A stretch of 60,088 nt of DNA. Origin: Clostridiales bacterium. Lineage in GTDB: Bacteria; Bacillota; Clostridia; Lachnospirales; Lachnospiraceae. Numbering within the stretch: the first letter of the stretch is position 1; each line of letters begins with the position of its first letter. Positions 36,130-45,121 of the stretch are shown in pieces. The stretch covers positions 1 through 60,088 of the forward strand of contig JAATFT010000098.1 in NCBI GenBank assembly GCA_015655075.1, read 5' to 3'. The position numbers and the translations under genes are program-made. Under the pieces are notes generated by a model. That model was not told where the DNA came from and did no database searches. It saw only the letters and a list, made by a program, of their open reading frames with translations.

Positions 36130-37320
36130 TTATGCTCCCTTTCTTTCCTTGATTTGATTAATTAAAGCCGGTATGATTTCATATAAATCCCCAACCAGGC
36201 CATAGTGGGCGGTTTTAAATATGGGTGCATTTTCATCCTTATTAATGGCAATAATCTGCTCGGAATGATTCATGCCGGCCGTAAACTGCACCGAACCGGA
36301 TACTCCGCAGGTAATCATAAGTTTCGGCCTGACAGTCCTCCCGCTAAGGCCCACCTGGCGTTTCGCTTCCAGCCAGCCGGATTCCATAACGGGCCTTGTA
36401 CAGGCCAGCTGACCTTTCAGCAAATCCGCCAATTCCTTTAGCATCTGCAAATCTTCCGCTTTTTTAACACCCCGGCCCGCCACAACCAAGACGTCGGAAG
36501 CCTCAATAAATTGTTCCTTTTCTTTGGCTATAATATCCAGTACCTTAACATTGGTGCTTAATTTTTCAGGAGCAATCGTGCATTCCACTATTTTTCCTAA
36601 TTCCTCCTGATTCCTCCGGGGCGCATCCATTACTTTATAGCGTACCGTTGCCATCTGGGGCCTGTGATTGGGTGTTAAAATTTGAGCCATGATATTGCCG
36701 CCGAAGGCCGGCCGTATCTGAACCAGGTCCGTATTCTCATTGATATCCAGTACGGTGCAGTCCGCCGTCAGCCCGGTTTGCAGCCTTGCAGCAAGCCTTG
36801 GCGCCAGCTGCCGCCCCACAGGGGTTGCCCCTACTAAAATGGCCGTGGGCTTTATACGTCCGACAAAATCCTCAAAGGCCGCCGTATAGGATTCAATAAT
36901 AAACCGCGCCAATTTTTCATGATCATAGACAAATACCTTGTCTACATTATAATGCAGTAATTCATGACATTGCTTTGTGATGCCGCTTCCCATCATAACG
37001 GCATACACCGGATGGTTAATCTTTGCCGCCAGTTCTTTCGCCTTGCCCAGTAATTCATAAGTTACCGGATGCATTACCCCGTCAATGTGATCCACATAAA
37101 CTGCAATGCCCTTCCACTTATCCTTATCTATGATTTTCCTGGGCTCTTCCACATATTCAACGGCCCCCTTAGGGCCTTTTTTCACACATAATCTGCACAT
37201 TTTACAGGCTGCATTAATTATCAGCTCCCCGTTTTTTTCCTCCATGGCGCCAAAGGGACATAGGCTTATCATGTCCTGTATGCTGCTGACTAATTTTTGA
37301 TTGACTACTAATTTTGCCAT
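36130..37320 (-). CDS. etfA: Electron transfer flavoprotein alpha subunit with N-terminal ferredoxin-like part
   Basis: A 396-residue EtfA. The N-terminal ~60 residues are a ferredoxin-like extension with cysteines in LCPFGAM and ACKMCRLCVKKGPKGA, as in EtfA of lactate- and acrylyl-CoA-linked clostridial systems. The Etf alpha domain follows, and the C-terminal FAD domain has RPVMESGWLEAKRQVGLSG and ITCGVSGSVQFTAGM. The ATG at 37320 is chosen because the one at 37329 directly abuts AGGAGG. It lies between etfB and the lactate oxidase gene in one operon. Confidence 0.93.
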   Translation of the reverse strand: MAKLVVNQKLVSSIQDMISLCPFGAMEEKNGELIINAACKMCRLCVKKGPKGAVEYVEEPRKIIDKDKWKGIAVYVDHIDGVMHPVTYELLGKAKELAAKINHPVYAVMMGSGITKQCHELLHYNVDKVFVYDHEKLARFIIESYTAAFEDFVGRIKPTAILVGATPVGRQLAPRLAARLQTGLTADCTVLDINENTDLVQIRPAFGGNIMAQILTPNHRPQMATVRYKVMDAPRRNQEELGKIVECTIAPEKLSTNVKVLDIIAKEKEQFIEASDVLVVAGRGVKKAEDLQMLKELADLLKGQLACTRPVMESGWLEAKRQVGLSGRTVRPKLMITCGVSGSVQFTAGMNHSEQIIAINKDENAPIFKTAHYGLVGDLYEIIPALINQIKERKGA

Positions 37321-37333
37321 GTTTTTCATCCTC

Positions 37334-38122
37334 CTATATGAATTTTAATTCCTGTAATTTATGGAATAGCTGACCTGTCAGCTTTTCGGCCGTTCCGCTC
37401 CACATCTCCCGATGAGCGTTTACCTCCGGGGGGAAGATACGCTGTACCTGGGTCGGCGAACCGTTCAGGCCGTAATGGTGTTCATCCTGATCCTTTAAAT
37501 TAGAGAAATTTATGACAGTTATCTCCCGGTCCTTGGTTTCCTGTTTTTTTACATAGGAGGGAAGCCTTGGCATAAAGATGTCTTTGTCTACGGCAAGCAG
37601 ACAGGGGAACTGGATTTTTGTTATTTCAATATCATCGGTCATATCCATTTCCACCGCAATGGAATTTCCATCCAGTTCCACAATCCTGGATACATTGGAT
37701 ACACAGGGAATATTCAGCCATTCTGAAATCTCCGGTCCTACCTGGGCCGTGTCCCCGTCGGTAGTTTGCTTGCCGCACAGGATTAAGTCAAAATCCCCTG
37801 CGCTTTTAATTCCCTGGGAAATGGTATAGCTGGTTGCCAGCACATCGGCTCCCCCAAATTTCCGGTCGGAAATTAAGATTCCCCTGTCGGCTCCCATGGC
37901 AAAAGCTTCTCTTATAACTTTCTCCGCCTGTACAGGCCCCATGGTAAGCACGCAGATGCTGCCTCCCTCCTGCTCCTTTATCCTAAGCGCCGTTTCAATG
38001 GCATACAGGTCATAGGGATTCATTTTAGAATCCGCCCCATTTCTTTTTAAAACGCCCGTAACCGGATCCACTTCCACCTTATTGCTCTCCGGAACCTGCT
38101 TGATACATACTAAAATATTCAT
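37334..38122 (-). CDS. etfB: Electron transfer flavoprotein beta subunit
   Basis: A 262-residue EtfB: MNILVCIKQVPESNKVEVDP, MNPYDLYAIETALRIKE and the flavin/AMP-site segment DLILCGKQTTDGDTAQVGPE. It forms the Etf heterodimer with EtfA and carries the bifurcating flavin in confurcating systems. The ATG at 38122 starts the family's conserved N-terminus; the longer frame to 38317 reads through regulatory DNA. It is first in the operon etfB-etfA-lactate oxidase. Confidence 0.94.
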   Translation of the reverse strand: MNILVCIKQVPESNKVEVDPVTGVLKRNGADSKMNPYDLYAIETALRIKEQEGGSICVLTMGPVQAEKVIREAFAMGADRGILISDRKFGGADVLATSYTISQGIKSAGDFDLILCGKQTTDGDTAQVGPEISEWLNIPCVSNVSRIVELDGNSIAVEMDMTDDIEITKIQFPCLLAVDKDIFMPRLPSYVKKQETKDREITVINFSNLKDQDEHHYGLNGSPTQVQRIFPPEVNAHREMWSGTAEKLTGQLFHKLQELKFI

Positions 38123-38156
38123 GCTTTTCACCTTTCTTTTTTCTGTAATAAACCTG

Positions 38157-38201
38157 GAGCGTGTTTGAAAAATCATCGCATCGTTCTGAACGCCCCACTT
38201 T
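38157..38201. repeat. MITE-like element, terminal fragment
   Basis: About 45 bp, starting GAGCGTGTTTGAAAAATCAT and ending in CGCCCCACTTT, match the inverted right end of the elements at 21529-21690 and 41026-41137. It lies in the etfB leader, 10 bp from an operator. Confidence 0.65.
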
Positions 38202-38210
38202 GCAGGAAAC

Positions 38211-38221
38211 TGGTAGTACCA
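38211..38221. promoter_or_regulatory. GntR/FCD operator 1 (TGGT-N3-ACCA)
   Basis: TGGTAGTACCA is a perfect dyad of the kind bound by FadR/LldR-type GntR regulators. It is 89 bp upstream of etfB. Confidence 0.65.
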
Positions 38222-38409
38222 ATTTTCAGACAAAAAAAGAGTTACAAAACAATAGGTCTTATCCGCTTGCAAAAGAAAGGACACCAGATTATCTATTGTA
38301 TAGAAACCTATTATCATGCAATTAGTTAAGACAAAATGTTTTGTAACACCGGCATTATTTTGCCAAAAATAATTAGTCTGTCAAGAATAATTATTCTGCC
38401 CGGCCAAAT

Positions 38410-38420
38410 TGGTAGAACCA
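38410..38420. promoter_or_regulatory. GntR/FCD operator 2 (TGGT-N3-ACCA)
   Basis: TGGTAGAACCA, within AATTGGTAGAACCATTTT, resembles LldR-type lactate operators. It is 199 bp from operator 1, a spacing that would allow looping. The etfB promoter must lie between, but no clear -35/-10 pair is seen. Confidence 0.65.
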
Positions 38421-38538
38421 TTTTGTAATTTTATTATACTTCCCATTTTGATTCATGTCAATGAAAGACATATTTTTAACAATACATTTGTAGAACATTT
38501 TATTTCCGGCCGCTGATTTCTATTATCCCGGCCATGTT

Positions 38539-39225
38539 TTAACGCAATTTTTCGTCAATTATACCAAAATGTTTGTTAATTGCTTCATAAGCTAAGGCTT
38601 TATCCTTGTCAACCAAGCTTTTAATCATTTCCGTATGGGCTTCCTGAAGACGCCGTTTATTTATGTCAGAGCTTAGTATTTCTCTTCTCAGATCTACGAT
38701 AAACTGATCGATTATTTCGGAAAGAGCCTGTAGAATATCGATAATTAAGATATTATTTGACGCTTTTGCAATGTTATAATGAAGCTTCTTATCCAAAATA
38801 ACATTGTTGTCTTCTGTTTCCTTTTCCAGTTTGTTGTTAATCTCTATAAGCTTTTTAACTTCCTGGTCGGATATATTGTCAATTGCAAGCATCAATGCCT
38901 GTAATTCCAAGCCCCGGCGCAACTGGGAAATCTGACGGTAATCTATTTGATTGAGAAGAAACATGATTGACATGGACTCTACCAGATTATTCTCAAAATT
39001 ACCGGTTAAGTAATTACCGGCTCCCTGCTGGCTGGAAATTACCCCCATAATATCCATGGTCCGGATAGCCTCCCGTACGGAATTGCGGCTGATTCCCAAA
39101 GTCACGGATAATTCTCTTTCCGCAGGCAGCTTTCCTCCCATACTTAATTTGCCTTCCCTGATCTGGTTTTTTATATAATCAATTACCTTACTATAAGTTT
39201 TTTTATGCAACTCTTTCTCTTCCAT
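38539..39225 (-). CDS. GntR-family regulator with FCD domain (LldR-like)
   Basis: A 228-residue regulator. The winged helix-turn-helix (about 8-72) has GGKLPAERELSVTLGISRNSVREAIRTM, the standard GntR block. The helical FCD ligand domain follows, with metal-ligand histidines in DKKLHYNIAKAS and RLQEAHTEMI. Members of this group (LldR) sense lactate. Two TGGT-N3-ACCA operators lie between it and etfB. It probably represses the etf/lactate oxidase operon until lactate is present. Confidence 0.88.
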   Translation of the reverse strand: MEEKELHKKTYSKVIDYIKNQIREGKLSMGGKLPAERELSVTLGISRNSVREAIRTMDIMGVISSQQGAGNYLTGNFENNLVESMSIMFLLNQIDYRQISQLRRGLELQALMLAIDNISDQEVKKLIEINNKLEKETEDNNVILDKKLHYNIAKASNNILIIDILQALSEIIDQFIVDLRREILSSDINKRRLQEAHTEMIKSLVDKDKALAYEAINKHFGIIDEKLR

Positions 39226-39451
39226 CGCACCGCTCCTTGTCTTTTCTGTACCTTCATTGTAATAGGAGGATGTTTAAAATGCAATTATTTTTCTGCAATC
39301 CTCCCGCTATTATTGTACTGTCTGGTTCAATTTTAAGCAAAAGCGTGCTGAATGTTTGTCATTCTGCAAGGAAACCGAACGCCTGGTAGCGGTGGTGGCT
39401 ACGCGGAGTGAAGCTGACGCGGCAGACGGCAAAACAGGCAGTGCGATTTAA

Positions 39452-40879
39452 CTAATTATGAGGCAGACAGTGCACTGCTGTACTGGTATAAATTCTATAA
39501 TAGATGATAAAAAGTATGGACGTAACGGACCATGTAAGGGGATAACTGAAAATTACGGTTCTCATATCCGGCCAGACAGGCACCGCGGCAAAAATCCATA
39601 TGATACGCAATACGCACACACCAAAGCAGGTAAGCAGCATAGGAATCAATGCATTGCCCATTCCCCTTAAGGAACCGGAAAATATTTCAATGGATACATA
39701 AGTACAATAAGTAGGCACAAGAAAATGCAAAATTTCCATTCCTTTTTCAATGACTAATTTATCATTGGTAAACAACCGGTAAATATAAGAACCTCCAAAA
39801 GAAAGAATAATACTTAAGCCCGCCGCCACAGACATTGCCATGATGAAACATACCCTGATGCCTCTTTTTACCCTGTCATTTTTGCCGGCCCCAAAATTCT
39901 GCCCCACAAAAGTAGTCGCTGAGATGCCAAAAGACCCCATTATCATCCAGAAAATACCGTCAATTTTTCCGTAGGCAGCCCACGCGGCTATAGTATCTAT
40001 CCCAAACCGGTTCATGTTGGACTGAATCAGCAGATTGGACAGGGAATACATCAGAGATTGGAAACCTGCCGGTATTCCGATATGTACGATTCGATTCAGC
40101 ATTTCCCTATGGAACCGTATCTTCCTTAAGTTTAATTTATAACACTCGCCGGTATGCATCAAAGCCAGGCATATAAGCACCGCACTGAAAATCTGTGAAA
40201 TAACCGTGGCAACCCCCGCTCCGGCCACACTCCATTTAAACCCTACGATAAATAATATATCCAGCACAATATTAAGAGCGCAGCTGGCAATCAGGAAATA
40301 TAACGGCCTTCTGGAATCACCGACGGCACGTAAAATGCCGGCGCCCATGTTATAAACAAGATTAGCTATCATACCTCCAAAGTATATCCGAATAAAGATC
40401 AGGGAATAAGGCATGATATCCTCCGGCGTGCCCATGGCTCTTAACGCAGCCGGCGCCCCAAGTATTCCGGCGATCATAACAACCACACCGCCTACAATGG
40501 CCAGCATAATGGCCGAATGTACGGCTTTGCTTACATCTTCTTCATGCTTTGCGCCATAATATTGAGAAATTGTAACGGTAGCTCCGGTGGAAATACCTAC
40601 GAAGCATCCTACGAATACATTAACTAGTACCCCTGTTGTCCCGCCTACTGCGGATAAAGCTTCTTTACCCACATATTTTCCGACTACAATCGCATCCGCC
40701 GTGGTATATAACTGTTGAAAAAAAGTCCCGAAAAGCAATGGAAAGAAAAAGATGAGCAGTTGCTTCCAAATGACTCCTTCTGTAATACTGTTGCTTCCTG
40801 CCTGATTCTGTTTCATAATTTCTTTTAACTTTAGCTCCTTTGCTTTTATCTTATCTGACAAAAATATCCAATTTGACAA
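39452..40879 (-). CDS. MATE-family multidrug/metabolite exporter
   Basis: A 12-helix transporter of 454-475 residues. The start ITEGVIWKQLLIFFFPLLFG, FQQLYTTADAIVVGKYVG and FVGISTGATVTISQYYGA are typical of Firmicutes MATE proteins. Two six-helix halves are visible, the second starting near NRIVHIGIPAGFQSLMYSLS. It exports drugs or metabolites with Na+ or H+. A TTG at 40879 is 5 nt from GGAG and close to the promoter; the ATG at 40816 matches family length better, and either may be used. Confidence 0.9.
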   Translation of the reverse strand: MSNWIFLSDKIKAKELKLKEIMKQNQAGSNSITEGVIWKQLLIFFFPLLFGTFFQQLYTTADAIVVGKYVGKEALSAVGGTTGVLVNVFVGCFVGISTGATVTISQYYGAKHEEDVSKAVHSAIMLAIVGGVVVMIAGILGAPAALRAMGTPEDIMPYSLIFIRIYFGGMIANLVYNMGAGILRAVGDSRRPLYFLIASCALNIVLDILFIVGFKWSVAGAGVATVISQIFSAVLICLALMHTGECYKLNLRKIRFHREMLNRIVHIGIPAGFQSLMYSLSNLLIQSNMNRFGIDTIAAWAAYGKIDGIFWMIMGSFGISATTFVGQNFGAGKNDRVKRGIRVCFIMAMSVAAGLSIILSFGGSYIYRLFTNDKLVIEKGMEILHFLVPTYCTYVSIEIFSGSLRGMGNALIPMLLTCFGVCVLRIIWIFAAVPVWPDMRTVIFSYPLTWSVTSILFIIYYRIYTSTAVHCLPHN

Positions 40880-40905
40880 CTATGCTCCAATTAAGCAATA
40901 ATAAG

Positions 40906-40934
40906 ATTATACTAAATTTCGATTTTATATTCAA
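40906..40934 (-). promoter_or_regulatory. Promoter of the MATE gene
   Basis: On the minus strand TTGAAT (40929-40934), 17 nt and TATAAT (40906-40911). The transcript would start near 40899. Confidence 0.7.
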
Positions 40935-40980
40935 TTTATATTTTTTATGAATTTTTTCACTACAATAATTAACCTAAAGG

Positions 40981-41014
40981 CCGCTTGCTCTATATAAGGC
41001 AAGCGGTTTCTCTT
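40981..41014 (+). terminator. Stem-loop with T-rich tail
   Basis: CCGCTTGC and GCAAGCGG form a perfect 8-bp stem (40981-41004) followed on the plus strand by TTTCTCTTTT. No plus-strand gene precedes it. On the minus strand it would follow the BlaR1-like gene without a T-run. Confidence 0.45.
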
Positions 41015-41025
41015 TTATAATTATC

Positions 41026-41137
41026 GAGGCAAGGAGTAATTTTGGGAACGTAGCGGGGCTACGCTCCCAAAATCGCGACGCAGAATACAGAAAAGTGGGG
41101 CGGTCAGAGCGGTGCAATGATTTTTCAAACACGCTCT
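41026..41137. mobile_element. MITE-like element, right two-thirds
   Basis: It matches the copy at 21529-21690 from GGCAAGGAG through the central ATTTTGGG...CCCAAAAT palindrome to the right end TGATTTTTCAAACACGCTCT. The left terminal repeat is missing. It lies after the BlaR1-like gene. Confidence 0.7.
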
Positions 41138-41193
41138 AATGTGCTGACAAGTTAATACTTGGACTAATGGCGTAGAATGAATTTTCAGCACTA

Positions 41194-43440
41194 TTATTCT
41201 ATTTTAATTTTGCTGCTAATTCCATTTTTCTCAAGATGTTTATTTAAATTATCCTTTTGTAATTTTTTTATGTCTTCATAGTTTTTAATATTGTCAAAAT
41301 AATTAATTATCTTATCCGCAAGACCGGATATTTTCTGAGCGGATACGGGCATAGTGCAGAAATCACGGATGGACGTACCAAAATAAGCTCCGTCGCCCGC
41401 CTCTTCATAATTTTCCAGCACATAGGCTCCGCTCTTATCCTTCTTATAAGTAATGGCAGACGGTACCAGACTGCCGCTTACCTCTTCCAGCACATGACCT
41501 TCGTAGAGCTTATAGGTTACACTGTAAGTAGTTACAAATACTTTCAGCAAATTTTCTTCTTCAAAGCTGTCAAATATCTTAGGAGCAACGATGGTAAATC
41601 CTATATCCGAATCCGAATTTTTCTCCACTTCCGCGGCATAGACCAGGTTTTCAATAAGATCTTCCCCATCATATATAAAATCGGGAAGCTTAATTTCCTT
41701 TTGGATGGATAAAGCTGCGTACCATTCCTGTGGGGTAAGAGTCTCATCGGTAACATTATTACGTACTCCTAAAAATTCCTTGCATAACAGCATCATAAGC
41801 TGTCCCCGGAGCCCTTTTGCATTGCCGTTCTCAAATTCGGACAGCATGTAATACAGCGCTTCCTCACCGCCATATTTTAAGATACTGTCATACTCATTGG
41901 AATGTTTATCAATGTAATCCCAAGGATTGGAAGATTCTTTCGGTGAGGACATGATGATACTTAAATTCTCCTCAACTATTTTACCCGTATCGCCCTCTTC
42001 CACAATTATATCCGCAGTTTCCTCTGTTCCTTCCATAACAGCAGACGAATCCTCTTCAACTGCCGTCTTAAGTCCCTGAGTACCTCCTCCCGTACCGATG
42101 CTTATAATCTCATATTCCCGGGCCACCAGGCTTTTAATCCGAAATTCTTTGTAATCCCCTTCACAGTCCCTGCCGTTTCCATTCGGAATAAAATTGCCGT
42201 TTGCGCTCAAAAAATAGAGTCCGGTTGTGGAATAGTCTGAAGTAACTCCTACACAGAATTCCTTTTCGTCACCGGCCAGAAGTTCAACATCCTTAATCTT
42301 ATAATAGGTGATACGGCAGTCCTCCGGAATCTGATTCCCCATAAAGGCAGAATAATAATGCTCGGCGGCTGTTTTACCAATATTTATAAGTTTTGTTTCT
42401 TCGCTTGAAAATAACCTGGCCTCGGTCTCAATATCTTCCAACGCAGGTTTTGACTCACTGCTAAGTTTATTATGGGCAGGATTTGAAATTAATGCAATTC
42501 CCATACCTGTTACGGCAATAATCGATACGATTATTACCCCAATTACAGGTTTTTTATACTTTAATATATTTTTACTCCTTGCCTTTACATGATTTTCCCC
42601 AAAAGCAAGGGGATTGCCCGGCAACCTCATCATCCTTTTAATCGACATGTTAAGCAGGGAATTGGAATAACCACATCTTGCATCCGCTCCCAATTTTTTA
42701 AGGACACTTTCATCGCAGGACATTTCCATATCCCGGTTCATCAGACTGAAGGAAATCCACATAAGAGGGCTAAACCAGTGAAATATAAGCACAAAAAATG
42801 CCAGCGGCTTAATCAGATAATCCCTTCTTTGTATATGGGTACGTTCGTGTTCCAAAATATAGCAGAGATCATTTTCCTCCATACCTAACGGGACATAGAT
42901 CCCAGGTCTTAAAAATCCGCAGGTAAACGCCGTTCCGATCCGGTCCGATTCATAAATATTATCTTTCAGGCGGGTTGCTGTCTGCATACATATTTTCATT
43001 TTAACATAGGAAAGAACACTGTAGGAAAATAAAATAAATACACCGCCAACCCAGATGAAGCTTAAAACGGTTATCCATTTCTGTCCGAAATTAATATTTT
43101 CACTTTGTACAGCCCGGGGTAAATTTGCATCCAACCTATTGTCAGAATTTTTTAATCCCTGCTCTATCCCCGGTAACCACATCGGCTCGTTATTATGAGG
43201 AACATATTCCATAATGGCTATGTTCTGGGAATCTGTCTGCAATAACCTCAGAATGCTGAAATCCGATGTAAAAGATATGGGGCAAATGAGGCGGAATAAA
43301 ACCACGGACCATAACAGATAGGAAAAAATCTTAGGTGCTTTCTTTAAGAAAAGGCGGGCAATCATTACACCAACGGCCGCATAAGATGCGGTAATACTCA
43401 TATTCAGTACAACCGTGAAGAACTCATTAAGATTATTCAT
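41194..43440 (-). CDS. BlaR1-like M56 metallopeptidase with non-penicillin-binding sensor
   Basis: A 748-residue membrane protein. Helices at about 8-30, 37-55 and 122-148 surround an M56 zinc peptidase domain with HERTH at 198-202 and a later SCDESVLKKLG motif. A further helix (about 292-315, VIGVIIVSIIAVTGMGIALI) leads to an outside C-terminal region of about 430 residues. That region shows no SxxK or KTG penicillin-binding motif, unlike true BlaR1/MecR1, and its cue is unknown. It overlaps the BlaI-type repressor gene by 4 bp. In the family, the activated peptidase causes cleavage of the repressor. Confidence 0.85.
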   Translation of the reverse strand: MNNLNEFFTVVLNMSITASYAAVGVMIARLFLKKAPKIFSYLLWSVVLFRLICPISFTSDFSILRLLQTDSQNIAIMEYVPHNNEPMWLPGIEQGLKNSDNRLDANLPRAVQSENINFGQKWITVLSFIWVGGVFILFSYSVLSYVKMKICMQTATRLKDNIYESDRIGTAFTCGFLRPGIYVPLGMEENDLCYILEHERTHIQRRDYLIKPLAFFVLIFHWFSPLMWISFSLMNRDMEMSCDESVLKKLGADARCGYSNSLLNMSIKRMMRLPGNPLAFGENHVKARSKNILKYKKPVIGVIIVSIIAVTGMGIALISNPAHNKLSSESKPALEDIETEARLFSSEETKLINIGKTAAEHYYSAFMGNQIPEDCRITYYKIKDVELLAGDEKEFCVGVTSDYSTTGLYFLSANGNFIPNGNGRDCEGDYKEFRIKSLVAREYEIISIGTGGGTQGLKTAVEEDSSAVMEGTEETADIIVEEGDTGKIVEENLSIIMSSPKESSNPWDYIDKHSNEYDSILKYGGEEALYYMLSEFENGNAKGLRGQLMMLLCKEFLGVRNNVTDETLTPQEWYAALSIQKEIKLPDFIYDGEDLIENLVYAAEVEKNSDSDIGFTIVAPKIFDSFEEENLLKVFVTTYSVTYKLYEGHVLEEVSGSLVPSAITYKKDKSGAYVLENYEEAGDGAYFGTSIRDFCTMPVSAQKISGLADKIINYFDNIKNYEDIKKLQKDNLNKHLEKNGISSKIKIE

Positions 43441-43796
43441 TGGGACGCCTCCTCAATCATTTTCTTTATTTCCTCCGCTTCCTGTCTGGTCAGTTTTTTA
43501 TCCTGCAGGAATGCGGCCAAAAAGGCGGGGAGTGAGTTATCAAATGATTTTTTCAGCAATATTTCACTCTCGTATTTTTGAACCTGCTCCCGTTTAATTA
43601 GTGATATAACCGTTGCGTTTTTATTTTTGAGAATTCCTCTTTCGGAAAGCTTCCGAAGCATTGTATAGGTGGTAGATTTTTTCCAGCCTAACTTTTTTAA
43701 GCACTCCTTTGCCAATTCGGTTGAGTTGACCGGCTCAAGCTTCCATATAATATCGAGAAATTTAAATTCAGCGTCAAAAAGTTTAAATTCTTCCAT
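43437..43796 (-). CDS. BlaI/MecI-family repressor
   Basis: A 119-residue winged-helix repressor: LFDAEFKFLDIIWKLEPVNS, TELAKECLKKLGWKKSTTYT and LRKLSERGILKNK form the DNA-binding domain (1-72). The dimer and cleavage helices follow (FDNSLPAFLAAFLQDKKLTR). It is co-transcribed with the BlaR1-like gene. Two palindromic operators overlap or follow its own promoter, so it is autoregulated. No beta-lactamase gene lies nearby, so its other targets are unknown. Confidence 0.92.
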   Translation of the reverse strand: MEEFKLFDAEFKFLDIIWKLEPVNSTELAKECLKKLGWKKSTTYTMLRKLSERGILKNKNATVISLIKREQVQKYESEILLKKSFDNSLPAFLAAFLQDKKLTRQEAEEIKKMIEEASQ

Positions 43797-43825
43797 ATAA
43801 AAATAAAGACCTCCAAAAAGGTTTG

Positions 43826-43843
43826 GGTTTATTGCAATAAACC
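43826..43843. promoter_or_regulatory. BlaI-type operator 1
   Basis: GGTTTATTGCAATAAACC is a perfect 18-bp palindrome between the promoter and the BlaI-type start. Confidence 0.75.
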
Positions 43844-43853
43844 TTTTGTCGTT

Positions 43854-43882
43854 AGTTTATCACAATAAACCTCATTTGTCAA
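43854..43882 (-). promoter_or_regulatory. Promoter with BlaI-type operator 2 inside
   Basis: On the minus strand TTGACA (43877-43882), 17 nt and TAAACT (43854-43859). The second palindrome GTTTATCACAATAAAC (43855-43870) covers the -10 box and spacer. A third half-site AATAAACCC lies just upstream (43886-43894). Confidence 0.8.
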
Positions 43883-43963
43883 CGAAATAAACCCAATATC
43901 TTTAGGGGGCCTTTGCCAATTCTTCTGCCGTCATGATCCTCTAATTTTCTTTTACCGAATCCG

Positions 43964-45121
43964 TTACCACATGAAATAATCATTCCCTTTTAATTTTAAC
44001 AATGCCTCCAGAAGGAAATAATCCGCATATATCAGATTCACATGATGCTCTGTAGCATGATATGCCCCCGAGCAGTGGGTCAGCACACCGTCGCTGTTTT
44101 TGGTAAAATCGCAATGATGATCCGTTAATGCCTTTAACAGCCTGATTGCCGCATTAAAATAAACCTCCCTGTCCCATTCCTCCTCTTCCTTTGATAATTC
44201 TATTAAACCGCCGGCCGCAATTGCCGCCGCGGTGTCATCCATCCAATAAGGCTCCTTAGGCTGGCGGAAATCCACTGGAATCAGACCGTCCTTAGGAATA
44301 TTTGCAATAAAATAATTTGCCACCCTCTTTGCAATGTCCAGATATTCCTTTTTTCGGGTATGCCTGTAACTGATTACAAATCCATAAAGCGCCCATGTCT
44401 GTCCTCTTGTCCAGGAAGATCCGTCCGCATAGCCCTGTCCGCCGTAGGTCTTTACGACATCACCATTTTCAGGATTAAATTCAACGATATGATTGGAGGA
44501 CCCGTCAGGCCTGATAAAAATGTCCATGACCGTATCCGCATGCAGCATTGCAATCTGACGGTATCTGGGATCATCCGTTTCCTCCGACGCCCAGTAAAGA
44601 AGGGGTATGTTGAACAACGTATCAATAATTGCCCAGCCTCTGGTATCCTTATCCGCTCCGTCATTCCACGCACGGATAAACCTGCCTGAGGGATTAAAAC
44701 GACCGGCTAATAAATTTGCCGCATGAAGAGCTCTTTTTTTGGATTCCCCGTTACCTGTTAGCCTATAATCTGCCACTGCCGTAGGCAGCCACATAAATCC
44801 CACATCGTGGTGCAGACCGTAATAATCCATAAAACACTGATCCAGCTTTTTTTCCGATATTCCTGCAATTTCAGCATACCGCTCCTTTCCCGTCTCATGA
44901 TACATCTGCCACAGCATGCCGCCCCAGAAGCCATTTGTCCACCAATTAAGTCCGTCCCCAAAAGCTCCGGAAACGCCTCCAATCGATTTGTCATCATGTT
45001 CACCGTTTACGGTAGTCGACGGAATCTTGTTCTTGGATTTTTCACTTACCCATTCCATTTTTATTAAAAACTTTTCCAGGCTCTCCTCCAACCATACCCT
45101 ATCCTTACCATTTAGTTCCAT
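43964..45121 (-). CDS. Glycoside hydrolase family 88-type unsaturated glucuronyl hydrolase
   Basis: A 385-residue (alpha/alpha)6-barrel enzyme. NWWTNGFWGGMLWQMY, the catalytic-aspartate region YYGLHHDVGFMW, AWNDGADKDTRGWAIIDTLFN, SSWTRGQTWALYGF and WMDDTAAAIAAGG follow the GH88 pattern. These enzymes remove 4,5-unsaturated uronic acids from lyase products of glycosaminoglycans or plant polysaccharides, in the cytoplasm. It has no signal peptide. Its AGGAG site and start are clear. It is divergent from an AraC regulator that probably controls it. Confidence 0.85.
   Translation of the reverse strand: MELNGKDRVWLEESLEKFLIKMEWVSEKSKNKIPSTTVNGEHDDKSIGGVSGAFGDGLNWWTNGFWGGMLWQMYHETGKERYAEIAGISEKKLDQCFMDYYGLHHDVGFMWLPTAVADYRLTGNGESKKRALHAANLLAGRFNPSGRFIRAWNDGADKDTRGWAIIDTLFNIPLLYWASEETDDPRYRQIAMLHADTVMDIFIRPDGSSNHIVEFNPENGDVVKTYGGQGYADGSSWTRGQTWALYGFVISYRHTRKKEYLDIAKRVANYFIANIPKDGLIPVDFRQPKEPYWMDDTAAAIAAGGLIELSKEEEEWDREVYFNAAIRLLKALTDHHCDFTKNSDGVLTHCSGAYHATEHHVNLIYADYFLLEALLKLKGNDYFMW

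Noticed and set aside
39340..39455. Possible fourth copy of the MITE-like repeat
   Set aside because: It shares only short pieces (GCAAGGA, GGTAGCGGTGG, CTACGC) with the family and lacks the terminal repeats.
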